Assembly: GCF_014196745.1 (NCBI RefSeq)
Contig: NZ_JACIEH010000001.1
Location: 124,001-188,000, forward strand
Reading direction: 5' to 3'
DNA: 64,000 nucleotides
Source: Sphingomonas kyeonggiensis
GTDB lineage: Bacteria; Pseudomonadota; Alphaproteobacteria; Sphingomonadales; Sphingomonadaceae
This document shows positions 54,107-63,112 of the stretch, piece after piece (the stretch's first letter is position 1; each line of letters starts with the position of its first letter). Under the pieces are notes generated by a model, which ran no database searches, had not been told where the DNA came from, and worked only from the letters and a program-made list of their open reading frames with translations. Made by a program: the position numbers and the translations under genes.

Positions 54107-55351
54107 CTACGCCAGCTCGACCAGCTGCACCTCGTACTGGGCGCGGCGCAGCGCGGTCATCAGCCGGTCGAGATGGTCGCGGTCGCGCGTCTCGCACTCC
54201 ACGTCCAGGCTCAGGCCCTTGGCCGGCAGGTTGGTGAAGATGCGCTGGTGCGACAGCTCGAGGATGTTGACCGAGAGCTGGTCGAAGATCTGCGCCACCT
54301 TGTAGAGCGCGCCCGGCCGGTCCTGCAGGCGGATGCGCAGGCGTGCCATCCGGCCCGAGCGGGCGAGGTCGCGCAGCAGCACATAGGCGAGCAGGCGCGG
54401 GTCGATATTGCCGCCGCACAGGATGATGCCGACGGTCTTGCCCTTGAAGCGCTGGGGCTCGGAGAGCAGCGCGGCCAGGCCGGCGGCGCCGGCGCCTTCA
54501 ACCACGGTCTTCTCGATCTGGAGCAGCAGGCTCACCGCCTCTTCCAGCCGGCGTTCGCTGACCAGCACGATGTCGTCGACCAGCGCCTCGACCAGCTTGG
54601 AGGTGACGCCGCCGGGCTCCTTCACCGCGATGCCCTCGGCCAGCGTGTCGCCGGCGCAGGGCATCTCGGTGTGGTGCACGCGGTTGTACATCGACGGGTA
54701 GAGCTCGGCCTGCACGCCGATCACCTCGATGTCGCGTCCCTCGGACTTGGCGACCGTCGCGCAGCCCGAGATCAGGCCGCCGCCGCCGATCGGGATCACC
54801 AGCGTGTCGATCTCCGGCACGTCCTCGAGCATCTCGAGCGCGACCGTGCCCTGGCCGGCGATCACGCGGGGATCGTCGAACGGATGGACGAAGGTGAAGC
54901 CCTGCTCGGCCTCCAGCTTGCGGCTGTGCGCATAGGCTGCGTCGAAGGTCTCGCCTTCGAGGATCACGTGCGCGCCATGCCCCTCGGTCTGCGTCACCTT
55001 CACGATCGGCGTGTTCTTGGGCATCACGATCGTGCTGGGGATGCCGAGGCGATTGGCGTGATAGGCGAGGCCCTGGGCGTGGTTGCCGGCCGATGCCGCG
55101 ATCACGCCCTTGCTGCGCGCCGTCTCGTCGAGCTGGAGCAAGGTGTTGAGCGCGCCGCGCTCCTTGTAGGCGGCGGTGAACTGCAGGTTCTCGAACTTGA
55201 GATACACCGTGGCGCCGGTCAGGTTCGACAGCGTCTTGCTCACCAGCGTCGGCGTCCGCACGATCTGACCCGAAATGCGCGCCTGCGCGGCACGAACGTC
55301 ATCGATCGAAACGGCGAGCGGCGTGTTCGCCGGGAGGGTCTTGGTGGCCAT
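54107..55351 (-). CDS. ilvA: Threonine ammonia-lyase
   Basis: A 414-residue PLP enzyme of the type II fold: Lys in FTAAYKERGALNTLLQL, SAGNHAQGLAYHANRLG, the phosphate loop IPIGGGGLISGCATVAK and CGGNIDP. A C-terminal ACT-like regulatory domain (LRIRLQDRPGALYKVAQIFD, then NILELSHQRIFTNLPAKG) follows at ~330-410. It deaminates threonine to 2-oxobutyrate, for isoleucine synthesis or threonine breakdown. The single ACT domain and length match the TdcB/short IlvA type. Confidence 0.92.
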   Translation of the reverse strand: MATKTLPANTPLAVSIDDVRAAQARISGQIVRTPTLVSKTLSNLTGATVYLKFENLQFTAAYKERGALNTLLQLDETARSKGVIAASAGNHAQGLAYHANRLGIPSTIVMPKNTPIVKVTQTEGHGAHVILEGETFDAAYAHSRKLEAEQGFTFVHPFDDPRVIAGQGTVALEMLEDVPEIDTLVIPIGGGGLISGCATVAKSEGRDIEVIGVQAELYPSMYNRVHHTEMPCAGDTLAEGIAVKEPGGVTSKLVEALVDDIVLVSERRLEEAVSLLLQIEKTVVEGAGAAGLAALLSEPQRFKGKTVGIILCGGNIDPRLLAYVLLRDLARSGRMARLRIRLQDRPGALYKVAQIFDQLSVNILELSHQRIFTNLPAKGLSLDVECETRDRDHLDRLMTALRRAQYEVQLVELA

Positions 55352-55477
55352 GATTCCGTTCGCCTAGACCATCTGGCGGCGAGGGGAAACCACGCTTCTG
55401 CGGGGAAAGCCATGTTCGTTGGGCATGAAGGCGCGCCATCTGGCGTGCGGCGGGAACAGGCCCTATGCCCTGCGGCC

Positions 55478-57133
55478 ATGCTGAAGCGCCTCCTGCGGCC
55501 GGTCGCCGCGCTCGCCCTCCTCCTCGCTCCCATGGCCGCGCTGGCGGACGGGCTGATCGACAACGTCAACGGCATGACGCTGGACGAGAAGGGCGACGTG
55601 GTCCGCTTCACCGGCATCCTGTTCAACCGCGACGGCAAGATCACCCAGATCCTCACGCGTGAGGACAAGCGGCCCAAAAAGGTCGAGTGGAAGCTCGACA
55701 TGGGCGGCAAGACGCTGTTGCCGGGCATGATCGACGCGCACGGCCATGTCATGGGGCTGGGTTCGCAGCTGATGCTGCTCGATCTGTCGGCCACCACCTC
55801 GCTCGACGAGGCGCTGGCGAAGATCAAGGCGTATGCGGATGCCAATCCGACCAAGTGGATCCTCGGCGGCGGCTGGAACCAGGAGACGTGGAAGCTCGGC
55901 CGCTTCCCGACCGCTGCGGATCTCGACAAGGTAGTGAGCGATCGCCCGGTCTGGCTCGAGCGGGTCGACGGCCATGCCGCCTGGGCGAACAGCCGCGCGA
56001 TCCAGATCGCCGGCGTCACCGCCGCGAACAAGGACACCAATGGCGGCCGTATCGAGCGCGATGCCAAGGGCGCGCCGGCAGGTGTGTTCGTCGACGGCGC
56101 CATGGGGCTGGTCGACAAGTTCATCCCCAAGCCCACGCCCCGGGAGAGGAACGCCGCCTTCCTCGCCGCGCAGGACAAGCTGCTCTCGCTCGGCATCACC
56201 GCCAGCGCCGACATGGGCACCACCACCGACGACTGGCTCACCTATCGCCGCATCGCCGATATCGGCCAGCTCCGCATGCGGATCATGAGCTACGCGCACG
56301 GCGTCGAGACCGCGCTGCAGGTGGCGGGGCAGGGGCCGACGCCCTGGCTCTATGGCGACAAGCTGCGCATGGGCGGGATCAAGCTCTATGCCGATGGCGC
56401 GCTGGGCAGCCGCGGCGCCTGGCTCAAGGCCGAGTATAGCGACGCGCCGGGGAACAAGGGCCTGGGCTTCCTCACCGACGACCAGCTGCTCAACCTGATG
56501 GCGCGGGGCGCGATGGACAATTTCCAGATCGCCGTCCACGCGATCGGCGACCGCGCGAACCAGCAGGTACTCGACGCGGTCGAGGTGCTGTCGGACACCT
56601 ACAAGGAGGATCGCCGCTGGCGGATCGAGCATGCCCAGATCGTCGATCCCAAGGACCTGCCGCGCTTCGCCAAGCTCGGCGTGATTGCCTCGATGCAGCC
56701 GGTCCACCAGACCAGCGACATGAACATGGCTGAGGCGCGACTGGGCAAGGACCGGCTCGCCGGCGCCTATGCCTGGAAGACGATGCTCAAGGACGGCACC
56801 CACATCGCCTTCGGTTCGGACTATCCGGTAGAGAGCCCCGATCCCTGGGCCGGCTGGGCCGTGAGCTTCACCCGCACCGACGCCAACGGCCAGCCCTTCG
56901 GCGGCTGGCGGATCGAGGAGGCGGTAACCCGCGAGCAGGGCTGGGCGGGCTTCACCACCGGTGCCGCCTGGGCGGGCTTCGCCGAGACCCTGATCGGCCG
57001 CCTGGCACCGGGCATGCGTGCCGATTTCATCATTATCGACCGCGACCCGCTGCTCGCCGCGCCCGCCGATCTGCGCCGCACCCAGGTGCTCGAAACCTGG
57101 GTCGGCGGCGCGCGGGTCTATGTGAAGAAGTAG
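55478..57133 (+). CDS. Exported amidohydrolase (Amidohydro_3, YtcJ-like)
   Basis: A 551-residue protein with a signal peptide (AALALLLAPMAALAD). Metal-site motifs of the amidohydrolase fold: LPGMIDAHGHVMGLG (HxH), the Lys/Ala segment MGGIKLYADGALGSRGAWL, AVHAIGDRAN, RIEHAQIVDP and FGSDYPVESPDPW (Asp). Such enzymes cleave amide or imide bonds; the substrate is unknown. The next gene starts 2 bp after its stop. Confidence 0.88.
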   Translation: MLKRLLRPVAALALLLAPMAALADGLIDNVNGMTLDEKGDVVRFTGILFNRDGKITQILTREDKRPKKVEWKLDMGGKTLLPGMIDAHGHVMGLGSQLMLLDLSATTSLDEALAKIKAYADANPTKWILGGGWNQETWKLGRFPTAADLDKVVSDRPVWLERVDGHAAWANSRAIQIAGVTAANKDTNGGRIERDAKGAPAGVFVDGAMGLVDKFIPKPTPRERNAAFLAAQDKLLSLGITASADMGTTTDDWLTYRRIADIGQLRMRIMSYAHGVETALQVAGQGPTPWLYGDKLRMGGIKLYADGALGSRGAWLKAEYSDAPGNKGLGFLTDDQLLNLMARGAMDNFQIAVHAIGDRANQQVLDAVEVLSDTYKEDRRWRIEHAQIVDPKDLPRFAKLGVIASMQPVHQTSDMNMAEARLGKDRLAGAYAWKTMLKDGTHIAFGSDYPVESPDPWAGWAVSFTRTDANGQPFGGWRIEEAVTREQGWAGFTTGAAWAGFAETLIGRLAPGMRADFIIIDRDPLLAAPADLRRTQVLETWVGGARVYVKK

Positions 57134-57134
57134 G

Positions 57135-57800
57135 ATGACCGCTGCCTTGCTGAAGCTCCGCCTCCTCGCAGGGGCCAATTGGCGTGAGCGGCTGGTCGCC
57201 GCGCTCGGCGCGACGCTGGGTATAGGCCTTACCGGCGCGGTCGCGGCGCTATCGGTCGGCAGCCACGCCGCCTTGCTGCTCGCCGCCCCGATCGGCGCCT
57301 CGGCGGTGCTGGTCTTCGCCGTGCCCGCTAGCCCGCTCGCCCAGCCTTGGCCGGTGGTCGGCGGCTGTGCGATCTCGACCCTGGTCGGGTTCGGTGTCGC
57401 CGCTCTGCTCGGGCACGGCGCGATCGCTGCGGGACTGGCGGTCGGCCTGGCGATCGTGCTGATGTCGCTGCTGCGCTGCCTGCACCCGCCCGGGGGCGCC
57501 TGCGCGCTGCTCGCCGTGCTGGGCTCGGCGGTGCTGGACCAGGGGATCGGCTTCGCGCTGGTGCCGATGGGGCTCAATGCGCTGCTGCTCGTGCTGGCCG
57601 GCATCGCCTTCCACCGCTTCTCGGGGCACAGCTATCCGCACCGCCCGGTGCCGGCACCGGCGCATCCCCGCATCCTGGCGGAGGATATCGATGCGGCGCT
57701 GGCGGAAGCGCATGAAAGCTTCGACGTCAGCCCCGAGGATCTGGCGGCGCTGCTCGAGTCCGCGGAGCGGCATGCGATCGCGCGGCGGGGGCGCCGATAA
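57135..57800 (+). CDS. HPP family membrane protein
   Basis: A 221-residue protein with four or five transmembrane helices and the family motif LHPPGGACALLAV; GASAVLVFAVPASPLAQPW is a second conserved block. HPP proteins have been linked to nitrite transport in chloroplasts and cyanobacteria, but most bacterial members are uncharacterised. The C-terminal ~50 residues form a soluble acidic tail. Tight spacing to the amidohydrolase suggests one transcript. Confidence 0.88.
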   Translation: MTAALLKLRLLAGANWRERLVAALGATLGIGLTGAVAALSVGSHAALLLAAPIGASAVLVFAVPASPLAQPWPVVGGCAISTLVGFGVAALLGHGAIAAGLAVGLAIVLMSLLRCLHPPGGACALLAVLGSAVLDQGIGFALVPMGLNALLLVLAGIAFHRFSGHSYPHRPVPAPAHPRILAEDIDAALAEAHESFDVSPEDLAALLESAERHAIARRGRR

Positions 57801-57805
57801 AGGAA

Positions 57806-57838
57806 AGGCCGCGATCCTTGCGGACCGCGGCCTCTTCT
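57806..57838. terminator. Terminator between convergent HPP and ctrA genes
   Basis: AGGCCGCG (57806-57813) pairs with CGCGGCCT (57826-57833). The plus strand continues TCTTCT, the minus strand CTTTCC. It is likely to serve both genes. Confidence 0.7.
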
Positions 57839-57859
57839 ACCCCCGTAGAACGTGTCGCG

Positions 57860-58573
57860 TCAGGCGACGGCCGAAACCGGCTCGTGCGCTTCGACGCCGT
57901 CCGGCTCGCGCAGCACATAGCCGCGGCCCCAGACGGTCTCGATGTAATTGTCGCCCTCGCAGGCCATGCTCAGCTTCTTGCGCAGCTTGCAGATGAACAC
58001 GTCGATGATCTTGAGCTCGGGCTCGTCCATGCCGCCATAAAGGTGGTTGAGGAACATTTCCTTGGTGAGCGTCGTGCCCTTGCGGAGCGAGAGCAGCTCC
58101 AGCATCGCATATTCCTTGCCGGTCAGGTGCACGCGGGCACCGTCGACCTCGACCGTCTTGGCGTCGAGGTTCACCGCCAGCTTGCCGGTGCGGATGACCG
58201 ACTGGCTGTGGCCCTTCGAACGGCGGACGACCGCATGGATGCGCGCGATCAGCTCTTCGCGGTGGAAGGGCTTGGTCACGTAGTCGTCGGCACCGAAGCC
58301 GAACGAACGCACCTTGGAGTCCATCTCGTTGATGCCCGACAGGATCAGCACCGGCGTCTGCACGCGGGCGACCCGGACCTTCTTCAGAACGTCGTACCCG
58401 TGCATGTCGGGCAGGTTCAGGTCGAGCAGGATGATATCGTAATCATAGAGCTTGGCCAGGTCCAAGCCCTCCTCGCCGAGGTCCGTCGTATAGACGTTGA
58501 ACCCCTCGGTCGTGAGCATCAGCTCGATCGCCTTGGCAGTGCTCGGCTCGTCTTCGATCAGCAGCACGCGCAT
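57860..58573 (-). CDS. ctrA: Cell-cycle response regulator CtrA
   Basis: A 237-residue OmpR-type regulator. Receiver: acidic pocket [14 protein letters not shown], phospho-acceptor Asp51 in [19 protein letters not shown], Lys in [16 protein letters not shown]-binding domain: [20 protein letters not shown], then [18 protein letters not shown] and [12 protein letters not shown], all characteristic of CtrA. The C-terminus (EPVSAVA) ends with small hydrophobic residues as in ClpXP-degraded CtrA proteins. It controls cell-cycle and motility genes in alphaproteobacteria. The upstream region has a CtrA-like box and several GANTC sites. Confidence 0.96.
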   Translation of the reverse strand: MRVLLIEDEPSTAKAIELMLTTEGFNVYTTDLGEEGLDLAKLYDYDIILLDLNLPDMHGYDVLKKVRVARVQTPVLILSGINEMDSKVRSFGFGADDYVTKPFHREELIARIHAVVRRSKGHSQSVIRTGKLAVNLDAKTVEVDGARVHLTGKEYAMLELLSLRKGTTLTKEMFLNHLYGGMDEPELKIIDVFICKLRKKLSMACEGDNYIETVWGRGYVLREPDGVEAHEPVSAVA

Positions 58574-58630
58574 CGTCAAAGTCCCCTTGCCCGCAGGCTG
58601 CCTTGCCCCAATGAAAGGCATGCCTCGGAC

Positions 58631-58749
58631 GATTCATTAACCTAAGCGTGTCTGAAGGCAAAAGGTTAATTTCTTCCTAACCGGCCTATATCCACGAGTC
58701 GTAGGGAATCTACCTATGCGGGGACTCAGAACCGTTACGGAGTCGAGTC
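58631..58749 (-). promoter_or_regulatory. ctrA upstream regulatory region: CtrA box and GANTC cluster
   Basis: TTAATTTCTTCCTAA (58666-58680) matches TTAA-N7-TTAA with one change and would allow autoregulation. GANTC motifs for CcrM methylation stand at 58631, 58696, 58706, 58723, 58740 and 58745, the last two adjacent. Methylation-sensitive ctrA promoters are known from Caulobacter; the arrangement here is inferred to be similar. Confidence 0.7.
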
Positions 58750-59664
58750 CTATCGGTGGAATTCTCCGCATGTCTTGCGCAGGCGGTCGGAGAGGAATTC
58801 GATCAGCGCCTCGACCCGCGCCGGGCGCAAGGTGCCCGGAGGGGTTAACAGATGCAGGCCGGCGGCACTGACCGACCAGTCCTCCAGCACGGCTTCCAAT
58901 TTACCATTTGCGAGTTCCTGCCCGATCAGGAAGTCCGGCAGCCGGGCAACGCCCAGCCCGGCACACAGGGCGGGGATCATCGCGTCGCCGCTGTCGGTGC
59001 GGATCGGCCCGTCAATGCGTACCGCCGCTTCCTCGCCGCCTGCCTTGCGGAAGCGCCAGACGTCCGGATTGGCGGTGTTGGTGTAGGCGAAGCAGGCATG
59101 ATGGGCGAGGTCGGCGGGATGGCGCGGGCGGCCGTGCTTGTCGAAATAGTCGGGCGCACCGACGATGTGCGACACCACGGGGCCAAGCCGGCGCGCGCGC
59201 AGAGAGCTGTCCGGCAGCTCGGCTATGCGCAGCGCGATGTCGATCCCTTCGCCGACGATGTCGACGAACGCGTCGGACAGGCGCAGCTCCACCTTGATCC
59301 CCGGATAGAGCTTCATGAAGTCGGCCAGCGCCGGCGCCACCGCCTGAATGCCGAAGGTTAGCGGTGCCGCCACGCGCACCAATCCCGCGGGCGCGCTCGC
59401 GGATTCGAACGCGGCTTCCTCTGCGGCGGTGCCTTCGTTCAGGATGCGCTGGGCGTGGTCCGCCAGGCTGCGGCCGCTATCGGTGAGCGTGAGGCGGCGC
59501 GAGGTGCGGTGGAACAGCGTGGTGCCCAGCCGGCCCTCGAGCCGGGTGATCGCCTTGGAAACGGTCGCCTTGGAAACCGCCAGCGCATCGGCTGCGCCAG
59601 AGAAGGAGCGGTGCTCGACCACCGCGGCGAAGACGGCCCAGGCCTCGAAATCCGGTAGCTTCAT
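58750..59664 (-). CDS. LysR-family transcriptional regulator
   Basis: A 304-residue LTTR: N-terminal winged helix with EHRSFSGAADALAVSKATVS and LEGRLGTTLFHRTSRRLTLT, followed by the two-lobed effector domain (GLVRVAAPLTFGIQAVAPAL ... IVGEGIDIALRIAELPDSSL). It is divergent from a pirin-wrbA operon, a common arrangement in proteobacteria, and probably controls it in response to quinones or electrophiles (inference). Gene orientation places its 3' end directly next to the ctrA control region. Confidence 0.92.
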   Translation of the reverse strand: MKLPDFEAWAVFAAVVEHRSFSGAADALAVSKATVSKAITRLEGRLGTTLFHRTSRRLTLTDSGRSLADHAQRILNEGTAAEEAAFESASAPAGLVRVAAPLTFGIQAVAPALADFMKLYPGIKVELRLSDAFVDIVGEGIDIALRIAELPDSSLRARRLGPVVSHIVGAPDYFDKHGRPRHPADLAHHACFAYTNTANPDVWRFRKAGGEEAAVRIDGPIRTDSGDAMIPALCAGLGVARLPDFLIGQELANGKLEAVLEDWSVSAAGLHLLTPPGTLRPARVEALIEFLSDRLRKTCGEFHR

Positions 59665-59680
59665 GCCGGATGCGTAACAC

Positions 59681-59697
59681 GGAAACGATCGGTTTCC
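59681..59697. promoter_or_regulatory. Inverted repeat in the LysR/pirin divergent promoter
   Basis: GGAAAC-N5-GTTTCC (GGAAACGATCGGTTTCC), 16 bp upstream of the LysR start, followed by a third GTTTCC at 59700. A plausible LysR operator; -35/-10 boxes were not clear. Confidence 0.55.
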
Positions 59698-59763
59698 AAC
59701 GTTTCCATTTACGGTGCGATCTGCCGCCCTATTTTCCTGCTCAACACAGGAGGTTCAGACCCC

Positions 59764-60462
59764 ATGATCGACAAACGACCCTTTGCGAGCCTCGGCCATG
59801 CGGATCATGGCTGGCTCAACGCGCGGCACCATTTCAGCTTCGCCGACTATTACGACCCGAACCGCATGAACTGGGGCGCGCTCCGCGTCTGGAACGACGA
59901 CGAGATCGCCGGCGGGGCCGGCTTTCCGCCGCATCCGCACCAGGACATGGAGATCATCACCTATGTCCGCCAGGGTGCGATCACGCACCAGGACTCGATG
60001 GGCAACAAGGGCCGCACCGGGGCCGGCGACGTTCAGGTGATGAGCGCGGGCAGCGGCGTGCGCCATGCCGAGTACAATCTCGAGCCGGAGACGACGACGC
60101 TCTTCCAGATCTGGATCATGCCGCGCGAGCGGGGTGGCCAGCCGAGCTGGGGTGCCAAGCCTTTCCCCAAGGGCGATCGCTCGGGCAAGTTCGTTACCCT
60201 GGCGAGCGGCTTCGCGGACGACAATGACGCGCTGCCGATACGGGCCGATGCCCGGGTGCTCGGCGCGACGCTGAAGGCCGGCGAGAGCGTCACCCATGAA
60301 GTGGGCGCCAATCGCCACGCCTATCTGGTCCCCGCGGTCGGCACGATCGAGATCGACGGCGAGCGTGTCGACGCACGCGACGGCGCCGCGCTGACCAGTG
60401 GCAAGACCTACACCATCACCGCGATCGAGGACGCAGAGATCGTCCTGGTCGACAGCGAATAA
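59764..60462 (+). CDS. Pirin family protein
   Basis: A 232-residue bicupin. N-terminal pirin signature: [20 protein letters not shown] and [30 protein letters not shown], with the metal-binding His residues; the second cupin is degenerate ([20 protein letters not shown]). The YhaK/pirin group often has quercetinase-like or redox-sensing roles. AGGAGG ribosome-binding site. The wrbA-like gene starts 17 bp after its stop. Confidence 0.92.
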   Translation: MIDKRPFASLGHADHGWLNARHHFSFADYYDPNRMNWGALRVWNDDEIAGGAGFPPHPHQDMEIITYVRQGAITHQDSMGNKGRTGAGDVQVMSAGSGVRHAEYNLEPETTTLFQIWIMPRERGGQPSWGAKPFPKGDRSGKFVTLASGFADDNDALPIRADARVLGATLKAGESVTHEVGANRHAYLVPAVGTIEIDGERVDARDGAALTSGKTYTITAIEDAEIVLVDSE

Positions 60463-60479
60463 CACGGAAGGGAGTTACC

Positions 60480-61106
60480 ATGTCCAAGATCCTCGTTCTC
60501 TATTACTCGTCCTATGGCCACCTCGCGAAGATGGCCGATGCCGTCGCCGAGGGTGCCCGCAGCACCGGTGCCGTGGTGGATGTCCGCCGCGTTCCCGAAA
60601 CGGCGCCGTTCGAAGTCGCCCAGGCTGCCGGTTTCGTCGCCGATCACAGCCATCCGGTGCTCGAGGACGTCAACGAGCTCGCCAATTATGACGGCATCCT
60701 CGTGGGTTCGCCGACCCGCTTCGGTCGCATGTCGAGCCAGATGGCGAGCTTCTGGGATCGCGCCGGTGGCGTCTGGTACCAGGGCCTGCTGAACGGCAAG
60801 GTCGGCGGCGCCTTCACCTCGACTGCCACCCAGCATGGCGGCCAGGAGACGACGCTCTTCTCGATCATCACCAACCTGCTGCACTTCGGCCTGACCGTTG
60901 TGGGCCTCGACTATGGCTTCCAGGGCCAGGGCGGCGTCAACGAAGTGAAGGGCGGTTCGCCCTATGGCGCGACGACCATCGCCGATGGTGACGGCAGCCG
61001 TCAGCCGAGCGAAGTCGAGCTGGAAGGCGCCCGCTATCAGGGCCGCAAGGTTGCCGAGCTGGCCAACAAGATCGCGGTCCCCAACCGCGAAACCGAGACC
61101 GCGTAA
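60480..61106 (+). CDS. wrbA: NAD(P)H:quinone oxidoreductase, WrbA type
   Basis: A 208-residue flavodoxin-fold enzyme. FMN-binding segments: [39 protein letters not shown] and [38 protein letters not shown] is the WrbA signature. It reduces quinones by two electrons and avoids semiquinone formation. Second gene of the pirin-wrbA operon; a strong terminator follows. Confidence 0.94.
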   Translation: MSKILVLYYSSYGHLAKMADAVAEGARSTGAVVDVRRVPETAPFEVAQAAGFVADHSHPVLEDVNELANYDGILVGSPTRFGRMSSQMASFWDRAGGVWYQGLLNGKVGGAFTSTATQHGGQETTLFSIITNLLHFGLTVVGLDYGFQGQGGVNEVKGGSPYGATTIADGDGSRQPSEVELEGARYQGRKVAELANKIAVPNRETETA

Positions 61107-61134
61107 ACTCCCCCTCCTGGCGCGGTTTCCAGGG

Positions 61135-61174
61135 ACGGCGGCCGACCTTCGGGTCAGGCCGCCGTTTTCGTTTG
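61135..61174 (+). terminator. Rho-independent terminator after wrbA
   Basis: ACGGCGGCC (61135-61143) pairs with GGCCGCCGT (61157-61165), followed by TTTCGTTT. The loop CTTCGGG is included. Confidence 0.9.
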
Positions 61175-61302
61175 GCTGAACCGAGCGTTCAAAAGCCGTT
61201 CAAGCGGAAAGCCCCAACGCAACCATGCGCATTGCTGAATCGTTGCGCAGCTGTGTCGATCGGGTCAAAAGGCCCGGAGTTGCAGCCAGGGGAGAATGAA
61301 CC

Positions 61303-62013
61303 ATGCTCGCACGAATTTCCTGTATCGCCTTGTCCGCCGCGCTGATGGGCGCCACCGCCTCGGCCGCTCCGGCACCGAATCCCGTTGCGCCCGCCGCCAT
61401 GCAGCGGGTGGACGGCAACAATGCCGGCCGCGTCCGCCACTCGGGCGGTGGCGCCTTTGTCGAGACGCGTCCCGGCCGCTGGGTCGAGTTCGCCGACGAC
61501 GGCACGCTGATCCACCGCTTCGACGAGACCAACCGCAATCGCGACGCGGTCAACCTCTATGATCCGTCGCGCGGCGCCCGGGTGCGCCTCGATATCCGCG
61601 GCGGCGTGATCTCGGGCATTCCGCGCACCGGCGGCCCGCGCCTGCTCTATCGCATCACCGATGTCGATCCGCGCCGTTCGAACGGCTGGGGCGACAGCGG
61701 CGGCTGGGGCGAAGGCGGCTGGGGGCGTCCGGGCGGTGGTCGTCCGGGTGGCGGCGGCTGGGATCGTCCCGGCGGTGGTCGTCCCGGTGACGGTGGCTGG
61801 GATCGTCCCGGCGGCGGCCGTCCCGGTGACGGTGGCGGCTGGGGCTCGGGCGGCGTGATCCGCGACATCGAGGTCGGCCCGATCTGGAACCAGCGCGACG
61901 CCGAGACCAAGTGCCGCAACAAGGCCCGCGACATGCGCGCCGAATGGACCGGCAACTGGCACACCACCGAGCAGGGCCGTCAGTCGGTCTGCTCGATCCG
62001 CTTCCAGCGCTGA
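61303..62013 (+). CDS. Secreted Gly-rich protein with C-terminal MVL-like lectin domain
   Basis: A 236-residue exported protein (signal peptide CIALSAALMGATASAA). The N-terminal ~100 residues form a compact domain (GRWVEFADDGTLIHRFDETN). Residues ~125-185 consist of Gly/Arg/Asp/Trp repeats of the type GGGWDRPGGGRPGD. The last ~50 residues (GPIWNQRDAETKCRNKARDM, then EWTGNWHTTEQGRQSVCSI) match the mannan-binding lectin (MVL, PF12151) repeat with its two Cys and the WTGxWxTT motif. It may bind mannose-type glycans outside the cell; the low-complexity linker resembles a flexible spacer. ATG 61303 follows GGGAGAA. Confidence 0.78.
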   Translation: MLARISCIALSAALMGATASAAPAPNPVAPAAMQRVDGNNAGRVRHSGGGAFVETRPGRWVEFADDGTLIHRFDETNRNRDAVNLYDPSRGARVRLDIRGGVISGIPRTGGPRLLYRITDVDPRRSNGWGDSGGWGEGGWGRPGGGRPGGGGWDRPGGGRPGDGGWDRPGGGRPGDGGGWGSGGVIRDIEVGPIWNQRDAETKCRNKARDMRAEWTGNWHTTEQGRQSVCSIRFQR

Positions 62014-62067
62014 GCTGAAAACCCACCACCGCTGGCGCTTCGGCGCCGGCGGTGGCATGGGCGGGCG

Positions 62068-62718
62068 ATGTTCAAGGATCGCGTGCTCTTCATCGATGGC
62101 GAAGCTCTGATTATCGACAAGCCCGCGGGGCTGCCGGTCGATCGGCCGCGGGACCGTACCGAAAGCGTCGAGGACCTGCTCGACCAACTGACCTTCGGCT
62201 TCCAGCGCCTGCCGCTGCCGGTCCACCGGCTCGACCGCGACACCAGCGGCTGCCTGCTGCTCGCCCGCAATCCCAAGGCGATGAAGCGCTTCGCCCAGGC
62301 CTTCGAGGCGGGCGCCGTCACCAAGCGCTACCTCGCCATCCTCGACGGGGTGCCCGAGCAGGAGAGCGGCACCATCGACCTGCCGCTCGCCAAGGTCTCG
62401 ACTCGCGAGGAAGGCTGGCGAATGACCGGCGATCCGAAGGGCAAGCCCTCGGTCACCCGCTACAAGGTGATGGAGCGCAAGGACGGCAAGAGCCTGGTCG
62501 CCTTCTATCCCGAGACCGGCCGTACCCATCAGATCCGCGTCCATGCCGCCGAGGGGCTGGGTTTGCCGGTGCTGGGCGACCCGGTCTATGGCCGCGGCGG
62601 CCCGGCGATGATGCTCCACGCCGTCGAGCTGACCGTGCCGCGCGAAGGCAAGCCCGACATCCACGCCACCGCGCCGCTGCCGGTGCGCTTTCACAATGCG
62701 GGCTTCGGCCGTGGCTGA
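62068..62718 (+). CDS. RluA-family pseudouridine synthase
   Basis: A 216-residue enzyme without an S4 domain. Catalytic Asp in VHRLDRDTSGCLLLARN, the KRYLAILDG and ETGRTHQIRVHAAEGLG motifs and PVLGDPVYG are all present. It modifies uridines in rRNA or tRNA; the exact target (RluA versus TruC-like) cannot be told from the sequence. The stop overlaps the arfB start region. Confidence 0.9.
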   Translation: MFKDRVLFIDGEALIIDKPAGLPVDRPRDRTESVEDLLDQLTFGFQRLPLPVHRLDRDTSGCLLLARNPKAMKRFAQAFEAGAVTKRYLAILDGVPEQESGTIDLPLAKVSTREEGWRMTGDPKGKPSVTRYKVMERKDGKSLVAFYPETGRTHQIRVHAAEGLGLPVLGDPVYGRGGPAMMLHAVELTVPREGKPDIHATAPLPVRFHNAGFGRG

Positions 62719-63112
62719 GCTGCCCGACGAGGCGATCGTGGAGGAGAAGTTCCTCGCCTCGACCGGGCCCGGCGGGCAGAACGTCAACAAGGTGGCGACC
62801 GCCGTCCAGTTGCGCATCGACGTGTTCAAGCTCGGCCTCGCTCCCTATGCCTATCAGAAGTTCAAGACGCTGGCCGGCACCAAGCTGACCAGCGGCGGCG
62901 AGCTGGTGATCACCGCCCGCAAGTTCCGCACCCAGGAAGCCAATCGCGCCGACGCCCGGGAGCGGGTGATCGAGCTGATCGAGAAGGCGCATGAGCGCGA
63001 CGCCCGGCGCATCAAGACCAAGCCGAGCAAGGCCGCCAAGGCCCGGCGGGTGGACGAGAAGAAGGGCCGGAGCCAGGTCAAGGCCGGGCGCGGCAAGGTG
63101 CGGCTGGACTAA
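62711..63112 (+). CDS. arfB: Alternative ribosome-rescue factor B (peptidyl-tRNA hydrolase)
   Basis: A 133-residue RF1-like rescue factor: the GGQ loop is in STGPGGQNVNKVATAVQL and the C-terminal tail is basic (RIKTKPSKAAKARRVDEKKG), the part that enters the empty mRNA channel. GTG 62711 overlaps the end of the pseudouridine synthase gene. It frees stalled ribosomes. Its stop overlaps the stop of the AraC gene in the opposite direction. Confidence 0.93.
   Translation: MAELPDEAIVEEKFLASTGPGGQNVNKVATAVQLRIDVFKLGLAPYAYQKFKTLAGTKLTSGGELVITARKFRTQEANRADARERVIELIEKAHERDARRIKTKPSKAAKARRVDEKKGRSQVKAGRGKVRLD

Noticed and set aside
53671..54237. Open reading frames in the bpt-ilvA spacer
   Set aside because: No ribosome-binding site, no recognisable product, and they run through inverted repeats and the end of ilvA.
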